Positions 41,262 to 50,641 of a stretch of DNA of 64,000 nt are shown here, in pieces (the stretch's first letter is position 1; each line of letters starts with the position of its first letter). Below the pieces are notes generated by a model that was not told the origin of the DNA, searched no databases, and was given only the letters and a program-made list of their open reading frames with translations. Origin of the DNA: CAYZBF01 sp964476585 (lineage in GTDB: Bacteria > Hydrothermota > UBA3072). Both the position numbers and the translations under genes were made by a program. The stretch lies in the NCBI GenBank assembly GCA_964476585.1, contig CAYZBF010000005.1:1-64000 (forward strand). Reading direction: 5' to 3'.

Positions 41262-42767
41262 ATGGGATATTTGGTGTTAACGCGGAAATACAGACCACAG
41301 GATTTTGATGAGGTGGTGGGTCAGAAGCATGTAACCCAGACCTTAATGTCTGCCCTGAAGAACGGAAGAGTAGGACATTCTTATCTATTTGCGGGACCAA
41401 GAGGGGTAGGAAAGACATCTGTTGCGCGTATCCTGGCCAAGGCTCTGAATTGCGAAAAGGGTGTGGTGGAGAATCCCTGTAATGAGTGTGAAACCTGCAA
41501 AGCTATCACAAAGGGAAGTGCAGTAGATGTTATAGAAATTGATGGAGCTTCTAACAGGGGCATTGATGAAATAAGAGGTCTAAGAGAGGCAATTGCATAT
41601 AATCCTTCTTCTGCAAGGTATAAGGTCTATATAATTGACGAGGTTCATATGCTTACGAAGGAGGCATTCAATGCTCTCCTTAAGACCCTGGAGGAACCTC
41701 CCTCTCATGTAGTTTTTATCTTGGCAACTACTGAACCGCAGAAGGTTCCCAAAACTGTTCTCTCCCGTTGTCAGAGATTTGATTTCAGAATGCTTACCGA
41801 AAAAGAGATTTTCACCAAGTTAAATTTATTGGCTAAATTGGAGTCTATAGATGTTGATGAAGAATCACTAAGGTTGATCGCGACCAGAGCAGAAGGCTCT
41901 ATTAGGGATGCTGAAGGAATGCTTGATCAGTTAACATCATATTCAGAAGGGCGAATAACAACTAACGATGTAAAAGAGGTGTTTGGATTTGTTGGTGATA
42001 AAGTTTATATGAAATTATTTGAGGGAATATCAGCCAGGGGTGAAAAAGCTATCATCGAAGGAGTTGAGAATGTCGTTCAGAAGGGTTATGACATTAGAGA
42101 ATTTGTCTACGGCTGGTTGCATTTTTTACAGAGACTGTTGCTCTATAACCTTGATGTTCCATATCCCACCTCAGTGGAAATCGATGAAGATTTAAAAAAA
42201 CTTGCAAAGAGCGTATCTACTGAGTTCTTAACAGCCGTGTTTAGCCTTTCCACAGATATGGAAAAAGATATAAGAGCGGTTCCCTATTCGCAGGGGTTTC
42301 TTGAACTATCAATGCTCAGGATGGCAAGAATACCCGATCTTGCCGATATCAATACGTTAATTAAAGAAATATCTGAACCTCGCATTGTTGAAGATGAACC
42401 TTATAAGGAGCAAGAGGGAAAGCCACAAAGAGTCAACAAAGAAGCTCAAAAAGATGTGACGGAATTATGGGGAAAGATAATAGAAACCATTAATAACACT
42501 GATGGTAATAACTTCTTCAAAAGTTTTTTAAGAGAAGCAGCGCCCGTTTCGTTTACCAGTAATTCCTTGAGATTAAATGTCCCAGAGGCCCACAAAGAGC
42601 ACCTAAAAGAGGATATACATCTGTTAAAGGAAGCCTGTAGGGAGATTTTAGGATCCGATATAGAGATTAATATAGTTACATCTGCTGGGTCATTGGAGGA
42701 AACGATCAAACATGATCCAATGGTAAAAAAGATAAAGGAGATATTTAATGCTGAAGAATATGCTTGA
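41262..42767 (+). CDS. dnaX: DNA polymerase III subunits gamma/tau
   Basis: 501 residues from the ATG at 41262. The in-frame start at 41190 would translate SRP RNA and is rejected. MGYLVLTRKYRPQDFDEVVG is the family opening, followed by GPRGVGKTSVARILAKALNC (Walker A), a four-Cys zinc module (C-x8-C-x2-C-x2-C), IIDEVHMLTKEAFNALLKTL and LSRCQRF. It is the clamp-loader motor and replisome scaffold. No ribosome binding sequence separates it from the SRP RNA end 10 bases upstream. The tau-like C-terminus is short. Its end overlaps ebfC by 20 bases. Confidence 0.95.
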   Translation: MGYLVLTRKYRPQDFDEVVGQKHVTQTLMSALKNGRVGHSYLFAGPRGVGKTSVARILAKALNCEKGVVENPCNECETCKAITKGSAVDVIEIDGASNRGIDEIRGLREAIAYNPSSARYKVYIIDEVHMLTKEAFNALLKTLEEPPSHVVFILATTEPQKVPKTVLSRCQRFDFRMLTEKEIFTKLNLLAKLESIDVDEESLRLIATRAEGSIRDAEGMLDQLTSYSEGRITTNDVKEVFGFVGDKVYMKLFEGISARGEKAIIEGVENVVQKGYDIREFVYGWLHFLQRLLLYNLDVPYPTSVEIDEDLKKLAKSVSTEFLTAVFSLSTDMEKDIRAVPYSQGFLELSMLRMARIPDLADINTLIKEISEPRIVEDEPYKEQEGKPQRVNKEAQKDVTELWGKIIETINNTDGNNFFKSFLREAAPVSFTSNSLRLNVPEAHKEHLKEDIHLLKEACREILGSDIEINIVTSAGSLEETIKHDPMVKKIKEIFNAEEYA

Positions 42768-43062
42768 TTACAAGGGAATTAAGGATAAAGTTGAACAGAT
42801 AAAGAAGGACCTCCAGCAGGAGAGGCTCGTTGTAGAGAGCGGTGGAGGGATGGTAAAAGTAGAAGTTGATGGATTTGGTAGCGTCACAAACTTGGAGATA
42901 GAGGACGATCTTTTCAATGAGAAAGATAAGCAGTTAATTGAAGATCTTATCATTGCGGCTATAAATGAAAGTAGGGAAAAAGTAAAAGCATTGTGGCAGA
43001 AAAAGATTGAGTATTATATAGGAAATTTACCTCTAGGGGGATTGGGAGATATAATAGCGTGA
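42748..43062 (+). CDS. ebfC: YbaB/EbfC nucleoid-associated protein
   Basis: 104 residues. LVVESGGGMVKVEVDGFGSV and TNLEIEDDLF, followed by LIEDLIIAAINESREKVKAL, match the tweezer-like dimer family that binds DNA without strong sequence specificity. It lies between dnaX and recR, the conserved order in most bacteria, and overlaps both. The C-terminus is short (GGLGDIIA). Confidence 0.92.
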   Translation: MLKNMLDYKGIKDKVEQIKKDLQQERLVVESGGGMVKVEVDGFGSVTNLEIEDDLFNEKDKQLIEDLIIAAINESREKVKALWQKKIEYYIGNLPLGGLGDIIA

Positions 43063-43658
43063 GACCCCCTAAAGTGTTTGTCCGTTTTGCTGAAGCTCTT
43101 CAGTTTCTTCCGGGTATAGGCAAAAAATCCGCTGAGAGAATAGCATTCTACCTTCTTTCAAATCCGGCGGAGGGAAAGAAAATCGCTGATTCTGTTGAGC
43201 AGGTTCTCACTTCAATTAAATTCTGTAGTGTATGTGGCAATATTACTGTTGAGGATCCGTGTTCGATATGTTCTTCTCCTGAAAGGGATAAATCTACAAT
43301 ATGTGTGGTTGAAAAACCAATGGATGTCTTTGCAATAGAACGAGCAGGGATTTATGATGGATTATATCATGTGTTGGGTGGTCTTATTTCACCTCTTGAT
43401 AATAGAGGTCCTGAAGATATAACGATTGATTCACTAGTACTGCGAGTGAGAAATGATAAGATCAATGAGGTTATTATTGCTACGAACCCAACGACAGAGG
43501 GTGAAGCCACTGCTATGTATCTCCAGGAAACTCTTAAACCCTTTGATTTAAGTATAAGTAGAATCGCCCAGGGTATTCCTGTTGGGACTGACCTTGAATT
43601 TGCAGATGACGTAACACTCCTAAGGGCACTTGAGGGGAGAAGAGAAGTTAAGGATTAG
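43059..43658 (+). CDS. recR: recombination mediator RecR
   Basis: 199 residues, full length, GTG start overlapping the ebfC stop. Helix-hairpin-helix LPGIGKKSAERIAFYL, zinc finger C-x2-C-x8-C-x2-C (CSVCGNITVEDPCSICSS), and Toprim domain with VVEKPMDVFAIERAG and TNPTTEGEATAMYL. With RecO, encoded at 59.6 kb, it loads RecA on SSB-coated DNA gaps. Confidence 0.96.
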   Translation: MRPPKVFVRFAEALQFLPGIGKKSAERIAFYLLSNPAEGKKIADSVEQVLTSIKFCSVCGNITVEDPCSICSSPERDKSTICVVEKPMDVFAIERAGIYDGLYHVLGGLISPLDNRGPEDITIDSLVLRVRNDKINEVIIATNPTTEGEATAMYLQETLKPFDLSISRIAQGIPVGTDLEFADDVTLLRALEGRREVKD

Positions 43659-43664
43659 AAGGTC

Positions 43665-43692
43665 TTGACAAATCCATTAGCAATATTATACT
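43665..43692 (+). promoter_or_regulatory. promoter for tRNA-fMet
   Basis: TTGACA at 43665-43670, a 16-bp spacer, TATACT at 43687-43692, 8 bases before the tRNA 5' end. Confidence 0.8.
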
Positions 43693-43700
43693 TAAAGTGG

Positions 43701-43774
<74 letters not shown>

Positions 43775-43799
43775 TTTTTTATAAAATACCCTTGCCCCC

Positions 43800-43827
43800 T
43801 TGAAAATTTCCTCTATAATAATATAAT
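43800..43827 (+). promoter_or_regulatory. leaderless-type promoter for cmk
   Basis: TTGAAA at 43800-43805, a 16-bp spacer, TATAAT at 43822-43827, only 4 bases before the ATG at 43832. Confidence 0.65.
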
Positions 43828-43831
43828 ATAT

Positions 43832-44506
43832 ATGAGTTTTATATTGGCGATTGATGGAACTTCAGGATCCGGAAAGACTACTACTGCAAGAAAAATAGCA
43901 GAACGTCTTGGTTGGTTTTATTTGGATACAGGTGCAACGTATAGAGCAATAACTTATGCAGTATTGGAATGTGGTAAGAATCCTGAAGAGGTTAGAGGAG
44001 TTATTCAGGTATTAAAAGGTTTGAAACTAGACGTTAAAAACTCAGAGGATGGACAGAGGACTTTTGTTAATAGCGAGGATGTGACTGATTGTCTAAGAAC
44101 AGATGAAATCGATAAGTTGGTTACACCGATATCAAAGATGAAAGAAGTTCGAAAATGGTTGGTAAAATTTCAAAGAAAAATAGCCAGAAATAAAAATATT
44201 GTTGTGGAAGGAAGAGATATAGGGACAGTTGTATTTCCTTACGCTAATCTCAAAATATATATGGATGCAGAACTCCCCGTACGAGCAAGAAGAAGAAAGA
44301 AACAAAAAGTTGGGTTTAAAGATATAGGAGAAATAAAGAATGATCTCCAGCGCAGGGATTACCATGATTTCACAAGATCGGAGAGTCCTCTTAAAAGAGC
44401 ACCAGATGCTCTTCTGCTTGATACCACTTATCTTTCTGTAAACGAACAGGTTGAATGGGTTATAAATAGAATTGAACAGCTAAATGAAAGCACCGCTTCA
44501 ATATAA
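43832..44506 (+). CDS. cmk: cytidylate kinase
   Basis: 224 residues. ILAIDGTSGSGKTTTARKIA is the Walker A loop, LDTGATYRAITY the CMP-binding segment, and VVEGRDIGTVVFPYANLKIY the family signature. RRRDYHD-type LID text (LQRRDYHDFTRSESPLKRAP) follows. It phosphorylates CMP and dCMP. It overlaps plsC by 23 bases; the order cmk-plsC-ispH-rpsA is conserved across many bacteria. Confidence 0.95.
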   Translation: MSFILAIDGTSGSGKTTTARKIAERLGWFYLDTGATYRAITYAVLECGKNPEEVRGVIQVLKGLKLDVKNSEDGQRTFVNSEDVTDCLRTDEIDKLVTPISKMKEVRKWLVKFQRKIARNKNIVVEGRDIGTVVFPYANLKIYMDAELPVRARRRKKQKVGFKDIGEIKNDLQRRDYHDFTRSESPLKRAPDALLLDTTYLSVNEQVEWVINRIEQLNESTASI

Positions 44507-45086
44507 GATCAGCAGGGCTCTTCTGTATTTCCTTTTTAAGATCCTATTTGGTCTGAAAGGAGAAGATGTTTCAAATGTGCCTAAAGAGGGTCCAGTTATT
44601 ATTGCTCCCAATCATCGTTCAAACTATGATCCGTTATTGGTAGGCGGCTGTGTTGATAGTCGTGAGATCTATTATTTAGCAAAATCGGGTCTCTTTATAT
44701 CAAAAGTGGCTACCTGGTTTCTTAAGAGTTTAAATGTAATCCCAGTTGATCTAGAAAATCCCGGAATAGGAACAATGAGAAGATTTATTAATCTACTTAA
44801 GGATGGTAAGGCAATAATGGTTTTCCCGGAGGGGACTCGCTCAAAAACACATGAATACTTGAAAGCCCAACCAGGAGTGGGCTTTCTTTCAATAAGGACA
44901 AATGTTCCTGTGATTCCCACTCTTATTGAGGGAACCTATGAGTCAATGATAAAACATTTCTTCCGTCGCACCCCACTCCGAGTGAAATTTGGGATCCCTA
45001 TCTATCCAGAGAATAAAGTAAAAAACTTAAAAGATGCTCAGAAACTATCTGATAGAATACTTGAGGAAGTGAAGAAGTTAGGCTGA
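44484..45086 (+). CDS. plsC: 1-acyl-sn-glycerol-3-phosphate acyltransferase
   Basis: 200 residues. NHRSNYD (the HX4D catalytic motif), FPEGTRSK, and VPVIPTLIEGTYESM are the four blocks of PlsC. It acylates lysophosphatidate to phosphatidate on the inner membrane, following PlsY (encoded at 0.4-1.6 kb). Its TGA overlaps the ispH ATG as TGATG. Confidence 0.9.
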   Translation: MKAPLQYKISRALLYFLFKILFGLKGEDVSNVPKEGPVIIAPNHRSNYDPLLVGGCVDSREIYYLAKSGLFISKVATWFLKSLNVIPVDLENPGIGTMRRFINLLKDGKAIMVFPEGTRSKTHEYLKAQPGVGFLSIRTNVPVIPTLIEGTYESMIKHFFRRTPLRVKFGIPIYPENKVKNLKDAQKLSDRILEEVKKLG

Positions 45087-45940
45087 TGGAGGTTTTAATT
45101 GCACAAGATATGGGTTTCTGCTTTGGAGTAAAAAGAGCGATAAAACTTGCAAGGACTAAAAGAAAGGAAACAAAGAGGAATGTCTATACACTTGGCTCTA
45201 TTATACATAATCCTCAGGTTGTAGATAAGTTAAAGGAGGAAGGAATAGTGCCTGTAGCTGACCTCGATGAAGTTGATAGTGGCTATGTCGTCATTAGTTC
45301 ACATGGAGTATCTCCCAAGGTCCAGAAGGAAATTAAGGATAGGGGATTTCAATCGATTGATGCTACTTGTCCGCTTGTCAAACGAGTTCAAGAGAAAGCA
45401 ATGGAACTTATTAAGGAAGGTTATGAGGCCTTTGTGGTTGGAGAGAAGGAACATCCTGAAGTACATGGAATCGTAGGTTATACCGGTGGTAAAATTAAAG
45501 TGATAAATGCAGATGAAAATGTAGGAATCAAAGATAAAGATAGGATTGGTTTGGTTGCACAAACTACTCAAACTATGAAGGCTCTTGAGAATGTCATAAT
45601 TAAATTATTACCTATGGTAAAAGAACTGAAGGTATTTAATACAATTTGTGAGGTTACAGATAGAAGGCAGAAGGAAGTAGCGGAAATTGCCAGGATGGCA
45701 GACCTTGTGATTGTTATTGGAGGAAAAAAGAGTGCTAATACTTCAAGATTAGCTGAAATAGCGAGAACGGAAGGGTGTGAAACATATCATATAGAGGAAG
45801 TTCAGGATGTTAACGAAGATTGGTTTAAGGGGAAAAGCAAAGTTGGCGTAACAGCAGGAGCTTCTACACCTAATTGGATAATAAAGGAAGTTATTAACAA
45901 ACTAAATCTAATTGCTAAAAAAGGAGGAAGCGCTACATGA
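45086..45940 (+). CDS. ispH: 4-hydroxy-3-methylbut-2-enyl diphosphate reductase
   Basis: 284 residues. The three Fe-S cysteines lie in MGFCFGVKRAI, DATCPLVKRV and FNTICEVTDRRQ. EKEHPEVHGIVGY and VVISSHGVSP carry the substrate-binding histidines, and GASTPNWII is the conserved C-terminal block. It makes IPP and DMAPP, the last step of the MEP pathway. The 4Fe-4S cluster fits an anaerobic cell. Confidence 0.96.
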   Translation: MEVLIAQDMGFCFGVKRAIKLARTKRKETKRNVYTLGSIIHNPQVVDKLKEEGIVPVADLDEVDSGYVVISSHGVSPKVQKEIKDRGFQSIDATCPLVKRVQEKAMELIKEGYEAFVVGEKEHPEVHGIVGYTGGKIKVINADENVGIKDKDRIGLVAQTTQTMKALENVIIKLLPMVKELKVFNTICEVTDRRQKEVAEIARMADLVIVIGGKKSANTSRLAEIARTEGCETYHIEEVQDVNEDWFKGKSKVGVTAGASTPNWIIKEVINKLNLIAKKGGSAT

Positions 45941-47613
45941 ACGAAGACTTAAACTCTGTGATTGAACCAATAAGTGATTCTGAAGCAAAAGAATTGCTTG
46001 ATGAGTATGTTGAAAATACGAGTCCTAAGAAGGGTTTGGTGGAAGGAAAGGTAGTCAAGATTACTGAGAATGAAGTTTTAGTTAATGTTGGCTTGAAATC
46101 AGAAGGTGTTATACGTGCGGAAGATTTTGACTCAATTGGCGAAATTTCGATAGGTGATAAGGTGGATGTCTATCTGGATGATATAGGAGGTGCCCAGGGT
46201 CTTGCTACAATTTCAAAAAGGAAAGCAGATTTCTTCAAGGTTTGGGAAGAAGTTCAGGAAGCCTATAATGAAAGAATTCCTGTTGAAGCAGAGGTTGTTC
46301 AAAGGGTTAAAGGTGGCCTTATGGTTAAAGTTTATGGAACAGAGGCGTTTCTTCCTGGTTCCCAGATTGATATTAAACCCGCTAGAGAAGTAGACGCTGA
46401 GGTTGGTAGTAAATTTGATGTGCAGGTTATCAAAGTAAACTTTAAGAGACGTAATATTGTGGTCTCAAGGCGGATTCTCCTTGAGGAGAAACAAAAGGCC
46501 AAGGTTGAAGAGTTCTTTGATAAGATTGAAGAAGGCAAGAAAGTAAAAGGTATTGTCAAGAATATAACTGAATTTGGTGCCTTTATCGATCTTGGAGGTA
46601 TAGATGGACTCCTTCATATAACTGATATGTCCTGGGGTAGAGTCAATCATCCGTCTGAAATGCTCTCAATAGGCGATGAAGTGGAAGTGAATGTTATAAA
46701 AGTTGATAAAAAGGCCAGGAGGGTTTCTCTTGGATTAAAGCAGTTAAAACCCGACCCCTGGGAGAGTATAGATAAGAAATATAAGATGGGAGACCAGGTC
46801 GAAGGGAAAGTGGTCTCGCTTACCGACTATGGAGCCTTTCTGGAACTCGAACCAGGTATCGAGGGACTTGTACATGTCTCTGAGATGTCATGGACAAGGC
46901 ATATAAAACATCCATCTGAGGTGATGAAGGTAGGTGAAAAGGTGCAGGCAATAGTTTTAGAGGTGGATGAAAAATCCCGTAAAATTTCTTTAGGACTTCG
47001 TCAGGTGGTTCCAGATCCATGGGAGGACGTGGAGAAGAAGTATCCCGTAGATTCAGTTGTAAAGGGAAAAGTCGTTAACCTAACTTCATTTGGCGCTTTC
47101 ATTCAACTTGAAGAGGGGGTGGAGGGGCTCCTTCATATCTCTGATATTTCTTGGACACGTAGGATTGGACATCCAAAGGACGTACTTGATAAGGGAAAGA
47201 TGATCGAATGTAAGGTTTTAACAGTCGATCCCTCTGAGAGGCGAATTTCGTTGGGCTTAAGGCAACTCGAAGAAGATCCCTTGAATATCTTTATCGAAGA
47301 ATACCCTGTGGATAGCAATGTTATTGGTAAGATCTACGAATTACTTCCAAGAGGTGTGATAGTCTCTCTTGGTAAAGGTCTGCGGGGTTTTGTTCCCTTC
47401 TCGCATCTAATAAAGAAGAAGATGCGAAAACCAGAGGAACGATATTCATTGGGTGAGAAATTAAAACTAAAAATTATAGAAATTGACGAGAAGAGAAGAA
47501 ATATCGTGCTTTCAGAGAGGGAGTATGTTTTAGAACAACATAAAAAGATTGAGGAAGCCAAGGAGCAAAAAGAAGATAAAGAAGGGGAAGCAGCTGTAGA
47601 GAATGAGGATTAA
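45937..47613 (+). CDS. rpsA: 30S ribosomal protein S1
   Basis: 558 residues with six S1 (OB-fold) repeats beginning at about residues 35, 115, 200, 285, 370 and 455. Repeats 3-5 are the most regular (GKVVSLTDYGAFLELEPGIE, VKGKVVNLTSFGAFIQLEEG). An acidic C-terminal tail (KEQKEDKEGEAAVENED) follows. S1 binds mRNA at the ribosome and helps start translation. Its full six-repeat form is notable given the many predicted leaderless messages here. ATG overlaps the ispH stop by 4 bases. Confidence 0.95.
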   Translation: MNEDLNSVIEPISDSEAKELLDEYVENTSPKKGLVEGKVVKITENEVLVNVGLKSEGVIRAEDFDSIGEISIGDKVDVYLDDIGGAQGLATISKRKADFFKVWEEVQEAYNERIPVEAEVVQRVKGGLMVKVYGTEAFLPGSQIDIKPAREVDAEVGSKFDVQVIKVNFKRRNIVVSRRILLEEKQKAKVEEFFDKIEEGKKVKGIVKNITEFGAFIDLGGIDGLLHITDMSWGRVNHPSEMLSIGDEVEVNVIKVDKKARRVSLGLKQLKPDPWESIDKKYKMGDQVEGKVVSLTDYGAFLELEPGIEGLVHVSEMSWTRHIKHPSEVMKVGEKVQAIVLEVDEKSRKISLGLRQVVPDPWEDVEKKYPVDSVVKGKVVNLTSFGAFIQLEEGVEGLLHISDISWTRRIGHPKDVLDKGKMIECKVLTVDPSERRISLGLRQLEEDPLNIFIEEYPVDSNVIGKIYELLPRGVIVSLGKGLRGFVPFSHLIKKKMRKPEERYSLGEKLKLKIIEIDEKRRNIVLSEREYVLEQHKKIEEAKEQKEDKEGEAAVENED

Positions 47614-47657
47614 AGTTGCTCTATTATAGAAAAGGGAAAAACAAGATTCCATAAGAA

Positions 47658-49364
47658 ATGGAAACTAAATATATTATTGTGGTTGGTGGAGTTTTAAGTG
47701 GCGTTGGAAAGGGGGTGGCTACAGCATCTATAGCAAGGATAATGAAAAACTACGGATTCAGAGTAACAGCTGTAAAGATCGACCCTTATATAAATTATGA
47801 TGCAGGAACTCTTCGCCCAACGGAACATGGAGAGGTATGGGTTACTGATGATGGCGGAGAAATAGATCAAGACCTTGGAAGCTATGAACGCTTTCTCGCG
47901 TGCAATATTCCAAAATGTAATAATATAACAACAGGACAGGTGTACAAGGAGGTTATTGATAGAGAAAGAGCAGGAGAATATCTGGGTAAGACCGTCCAGT
48001 TCATTCCTCATATACCACAAGAAATCATAAGGAGAGTAGAGGAGGCAGCTAAAAGTTTTGAGATAACAGTTGTAGAAATTGGAGGAACTATCGGAGACTA
48101 TGAGAACATCCCATATCTCTTTGCTACTAAAAGTCTGTCTCGTATAAAGGGTAAAGATAATGTGGCAGTTGTAATGCTTACGTATTTACCCATTCCTTCC
48201 CATATAAAAGAGATGAAAACGAAACCTGCTCAGCAGGCAATAAGGCAGTTGTCAGAACATGCTATATTTCCGGATATCATTCTTTGTAGGGCAAAGACAC
48301 CACTCGACCGTGTAAGGAAAAGTAAGATTGAAATTTACGCGAATATTGAAGCAGATTATGTGATATCTGCTCCAGATGTAGAATGTGTGTATGAAGTACC
48401 TTTAAATTTCGAGCGTGAGGGCCTAGGAAGTAAACTTTTAAAGAGGTTGAATCTTTCTCCAAAGAAAAGGCCTGACTGGAGTAATTGGATAAAGCTTACG
48501 AAGGGAATTACTAATCCAAAAAAACGTGTAAGAATTGCTATGGTATGTAAATACCTTGATATTGGAGAATTTTCTCTGAGAGATTCCTACATTTCTGTAA
48601 GTCAGGCCCTGGAGCATGCGGGAGCATGGGAACAAGTGGGTCTTGATATTAAATGGATTGATGCTAAGGAAATAGAAGAAGGTGGAACTGACTGTCTTAA
48701 TGATGTTGAAGGAATAATTGTTCCTGGTGGTTTTGGAGATTCAGGTATAGAAGGAAAGATAGAGTCAATCCAGTACGCACGGGAGAACAAAATTCCCTTT
48801 CTTGGGTTATGCCTGGGCATGCAACTTGCTCTAGTTGAATATTCAAGAAATGTTATAGGCTTAGAAGGAGCGAATTCATCAGAGTTTGATCCTGACACTA
48901 ATTACCCTGTAATTGATTACCTTGCAGAACAGAAAGGAATCCTTGCTAAGAAGCAGTATGGTGCAACGATGCGATTGGGGGCATATGCTGCGAATTTGAA
49001 AAGGGATTCCAGAGTCTTTAAGTGGTATAAGAAAACTGGTAGGTTAAAGGGGGATAGTGTAAGTGTGAAGAAAATTAAAGAAGATTTTAGGTTGGGAATC
49101 CTTAATAAGAAAGAACCCGTGATCCTTGAACGTCATCGGCACCGTTATGAGGTCAACCCTATCTACATCAAAGAGTTTGAAAAGCAAGGTGTTATATTCA
49201 GTGGAATCCATAAGCCTTTAGTTGGGGAACCACTTATGGAGTTTATGGAGTTAGACGACCATCCATTTTTTGTTGCGACGCAGGCACATCCTGAATTTAA
49301 GTCTCGACTTGAAGATCCCGCCCCACTTTTTATAGGGTTCCTTAAAGCTGTTCTTTCCAAGTGA
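47658..49364 (+). CDS. pyrG: CTP synthase
   Basis: 568 residues, a little longer than the usual 535-550. The N-terminal synthetase has GGVLSGVGKGVATASIARIM, DPYINYDAGTLRPTEHGEVW and DGGEIDQDLGSYERF. The C-terminal amidotransferase domain has GLCLGMQLALVEYSRNV (nucleophile Cys) and THPEFKSR-type QAHPEFKSRLEDPAP with His and Glu. It converts UTP to CTP with glutamine. It follows rpsA by 44 bases and overlaps ecfT by 4. Confidence 0.96.
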   Translation: METKYIIVVGGVLSGVGKGVATASIARIMKNYGFRVTAVKIDPYINYDAGTLRPTEHGEVWVTDDGGEIDQDLGSYERFLACNIPKCNNITTGQVYKEVIDRERAGEYLGKTVQFIPHIPQEIIRRVEEAAKSFEITVVEIGGTIGDYENIPYLFATKSLSRIKGKDNVAVVMLTYLPIPSHIKEMKTKPAQQAIRQLSEHAIFPDIILCRAKTPLDRVRKSKIEIYANIEADYVISAPDVECVYEVPLNFEREGLGSKLLKRLNLSPKKRPDWSNWIKLTKGITNPKKRVRIAMVCKYLDIGEFSLRDSYISVSQALEHAGAWEQVGLDIKWIDAKEIEEGGTDCLNDVEGIIVPGGFGDSGIEGKIESIQYARENKIPFLGLCLGMQLALVEYSRNVIGLEGANSSEFDPDTNYPVIDYLAEQKGILAKKQYGATMRLGAYAANLKRDSRVFKWYKKTGRLKGDSVSVKKIKEDFRLGILNKKEPVILERHRHRYEVNPIYIKEFEKQGVIFSGIHKPLVGEPLMEFMELDDHPFFVATQAHPEFKSRLEDPAPLFIGFLKAVLSK

Positions 49365-50110
49365 TTCTTGCGTACTATCCTAAAAGATCAATCGTCCATT
49401 CTCTAGATCCTAGAGCTAAATTAGTCTTTACCTTTATATTCATTGTAACTGTTCTTTTTAAAGCGTCTTTCCTTTCCTATGGTATTCTTGGGATTTTAAT
49501 TTTATTGCCTTTCTTCTTTACGAAATTACCCCCTTTTAAATTAATAAAAGGATTTGCACCATTCATAATATTATTTGCTCTAACGATCTTATTCCATTTT
49601 TTCTTGACACCAGGTGAAATAATATTTGAATTTGGTTTATTGTCCGGCACACTGGAAGGATTAAAAAATGGAATGATCTTTGCTGTAAGACTTATATTGA
49701 TTATAGCTGCAACAATGCTTTTCGGACTCACCACTTCCCCAATAGACCTCTCGGAGAGTCTATCTGGTCTTTTCCGCCGTTTACGGTCTAAAACAGCGAA
49801 AGAAATTCCGATGATTATTATTTTAATATTACGATTTATTCCATTTTTGATAAAGGAAGGGAAAAGGATTGTTATGGCTCAAAAGGCGAGGGGTGCACCT
49901 TTGAAGCTAAGTAGAGAATTCTTCACCATACTGTTTCCTATAGTCAATTCTGCACTTAAAAGAGCTGACCAACTGGCCCTTGCCCTTCATGCAAAGGCAT
50001 ATGAACCAGGAGGAAGCAGAGCCTCCCTTAGAGCGTATCGATTTGGGGTTCGAGACTACCTATTACTTACATATTCCATAGTCCCTATTTTAATAGTGGT
50101 TCTAGTGTGA
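49361..50110 (+). CDS. ecfT: energy-coupling factor transporter transmembrane protein EcfT
   Basis: 249 residues, GTG start overlapping the pyrG stop. SIVHSLDPRAKLVFTFIFIV opens the family, five or six TM segments follow, and the two coupling motifs appear as AQKARGAP and HAKAYEPGG. EcfT couples the ATPases to vitamin-binding S components in the inner membrane. No EcfA ATPase or S component lies next to it, so it must pair with components encoded elsewhere. Confidence 0.88.
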   Translation: MILAYYPKRSIVHSLDPRAKLVFTFIFIVTVLFKASFLSYGILGILILLPFFFTKLPPFKLIKGFAPFIILFALTILFHFFLTPGEIIFEFGLLSGTLEGLKNGMIFAVRLILIIAATMLFGLTTSPIDLSESLSGLFRRLRSKTAKEIPMIIILILRFIPFLIKEGKRIVMAQKARGAPLKLSREFFTILFPIVNSALKRADQLALALHAKAYEPGGSRASLRAYRFGVRDYLLLTYSIVPILIVVLV

Positions 50111-50605
50111 AATGACCGAAGACAGGAGAAAAGTTAATTAGTTTAATTCCAAATTCTCATATTCTCTAATTAACCATTTGACTATTTAAACCATTTAACT
50201 AATTTCTTTTTTGACACTGATTTTCACTGAATAATACAGATTTTTCAATCCCCATTCTCACCACCTATTCCTCAGCCACGGTTCTCTACTGATGAATACA
50301 TATGTTTTATTACTTCCCTCACCACAGCCATTTGTTAGACACTGATCTACACTGATTGTGACTGATTTAATAATAAAAGGGTTCAAGGGATAATTAGTCG
50401 AGAGTCACCAGTTAACAATCTGGAGTCAAAGAGAGTTAATATTTGAATAGTTGAGTAGTTGAGTAGGAAAAACAACAAACTCTTAGTATATAATATTTTG
50501 TTTTTTATCTGTGTAAATCTGTGGTTAAATTTTGGGTAAGGAGTAGTGTTTTTTCTTAGTTAATATCTGTGTCTAAATTTCAAGTGGTCAAGGGAGGAGT
50601 GAGTC
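50111..50605. other. intergenic repeat mosaic before truA
   Basis: About 495 bases without a gene. It holds TTTTTTGACACTGATTTTCACTG (near 50211), a partial match to the start of the 75-nt repeat. It also holds GACACTGATCTACACTG (50338), AATAAAAGGGTTCAAGGG (50372-50389, compare 29141-29155), and drifting TTGAATAGTTGAGTAGTTGA words. Confidence 0.5.
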
Positions 50606-50633
50606 TTGACAATAATTCTCCCTAGCTTACAAT
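50606..50633 (+). promoter_or_regulatory. leaderless-type promoter for truA
   Basis: TTGACA at 50606-50611, a 16-bp spacer, TACAAT at 50628-50633, 8 bases before the ATG at 50642. The longer ORF start at 50606 is the promoter's own TTG. Confidence 0.75.
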
Positions 50634-50641
50634 CTACTAAC

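Noticed and set aside
50111..50605. Possible CRISPR array in repeat-rich intergenic sequence.
   Set aside because: The words are imperfect, irregularly spaced, shared with other gaps, and no cas genes are present.
50606..50641. Extended start for truA giving 12 extra residues.
   Set aside because: The TTG is the first three bases of the TTGACA -35 box, and the family start fits the ATG at 50642.
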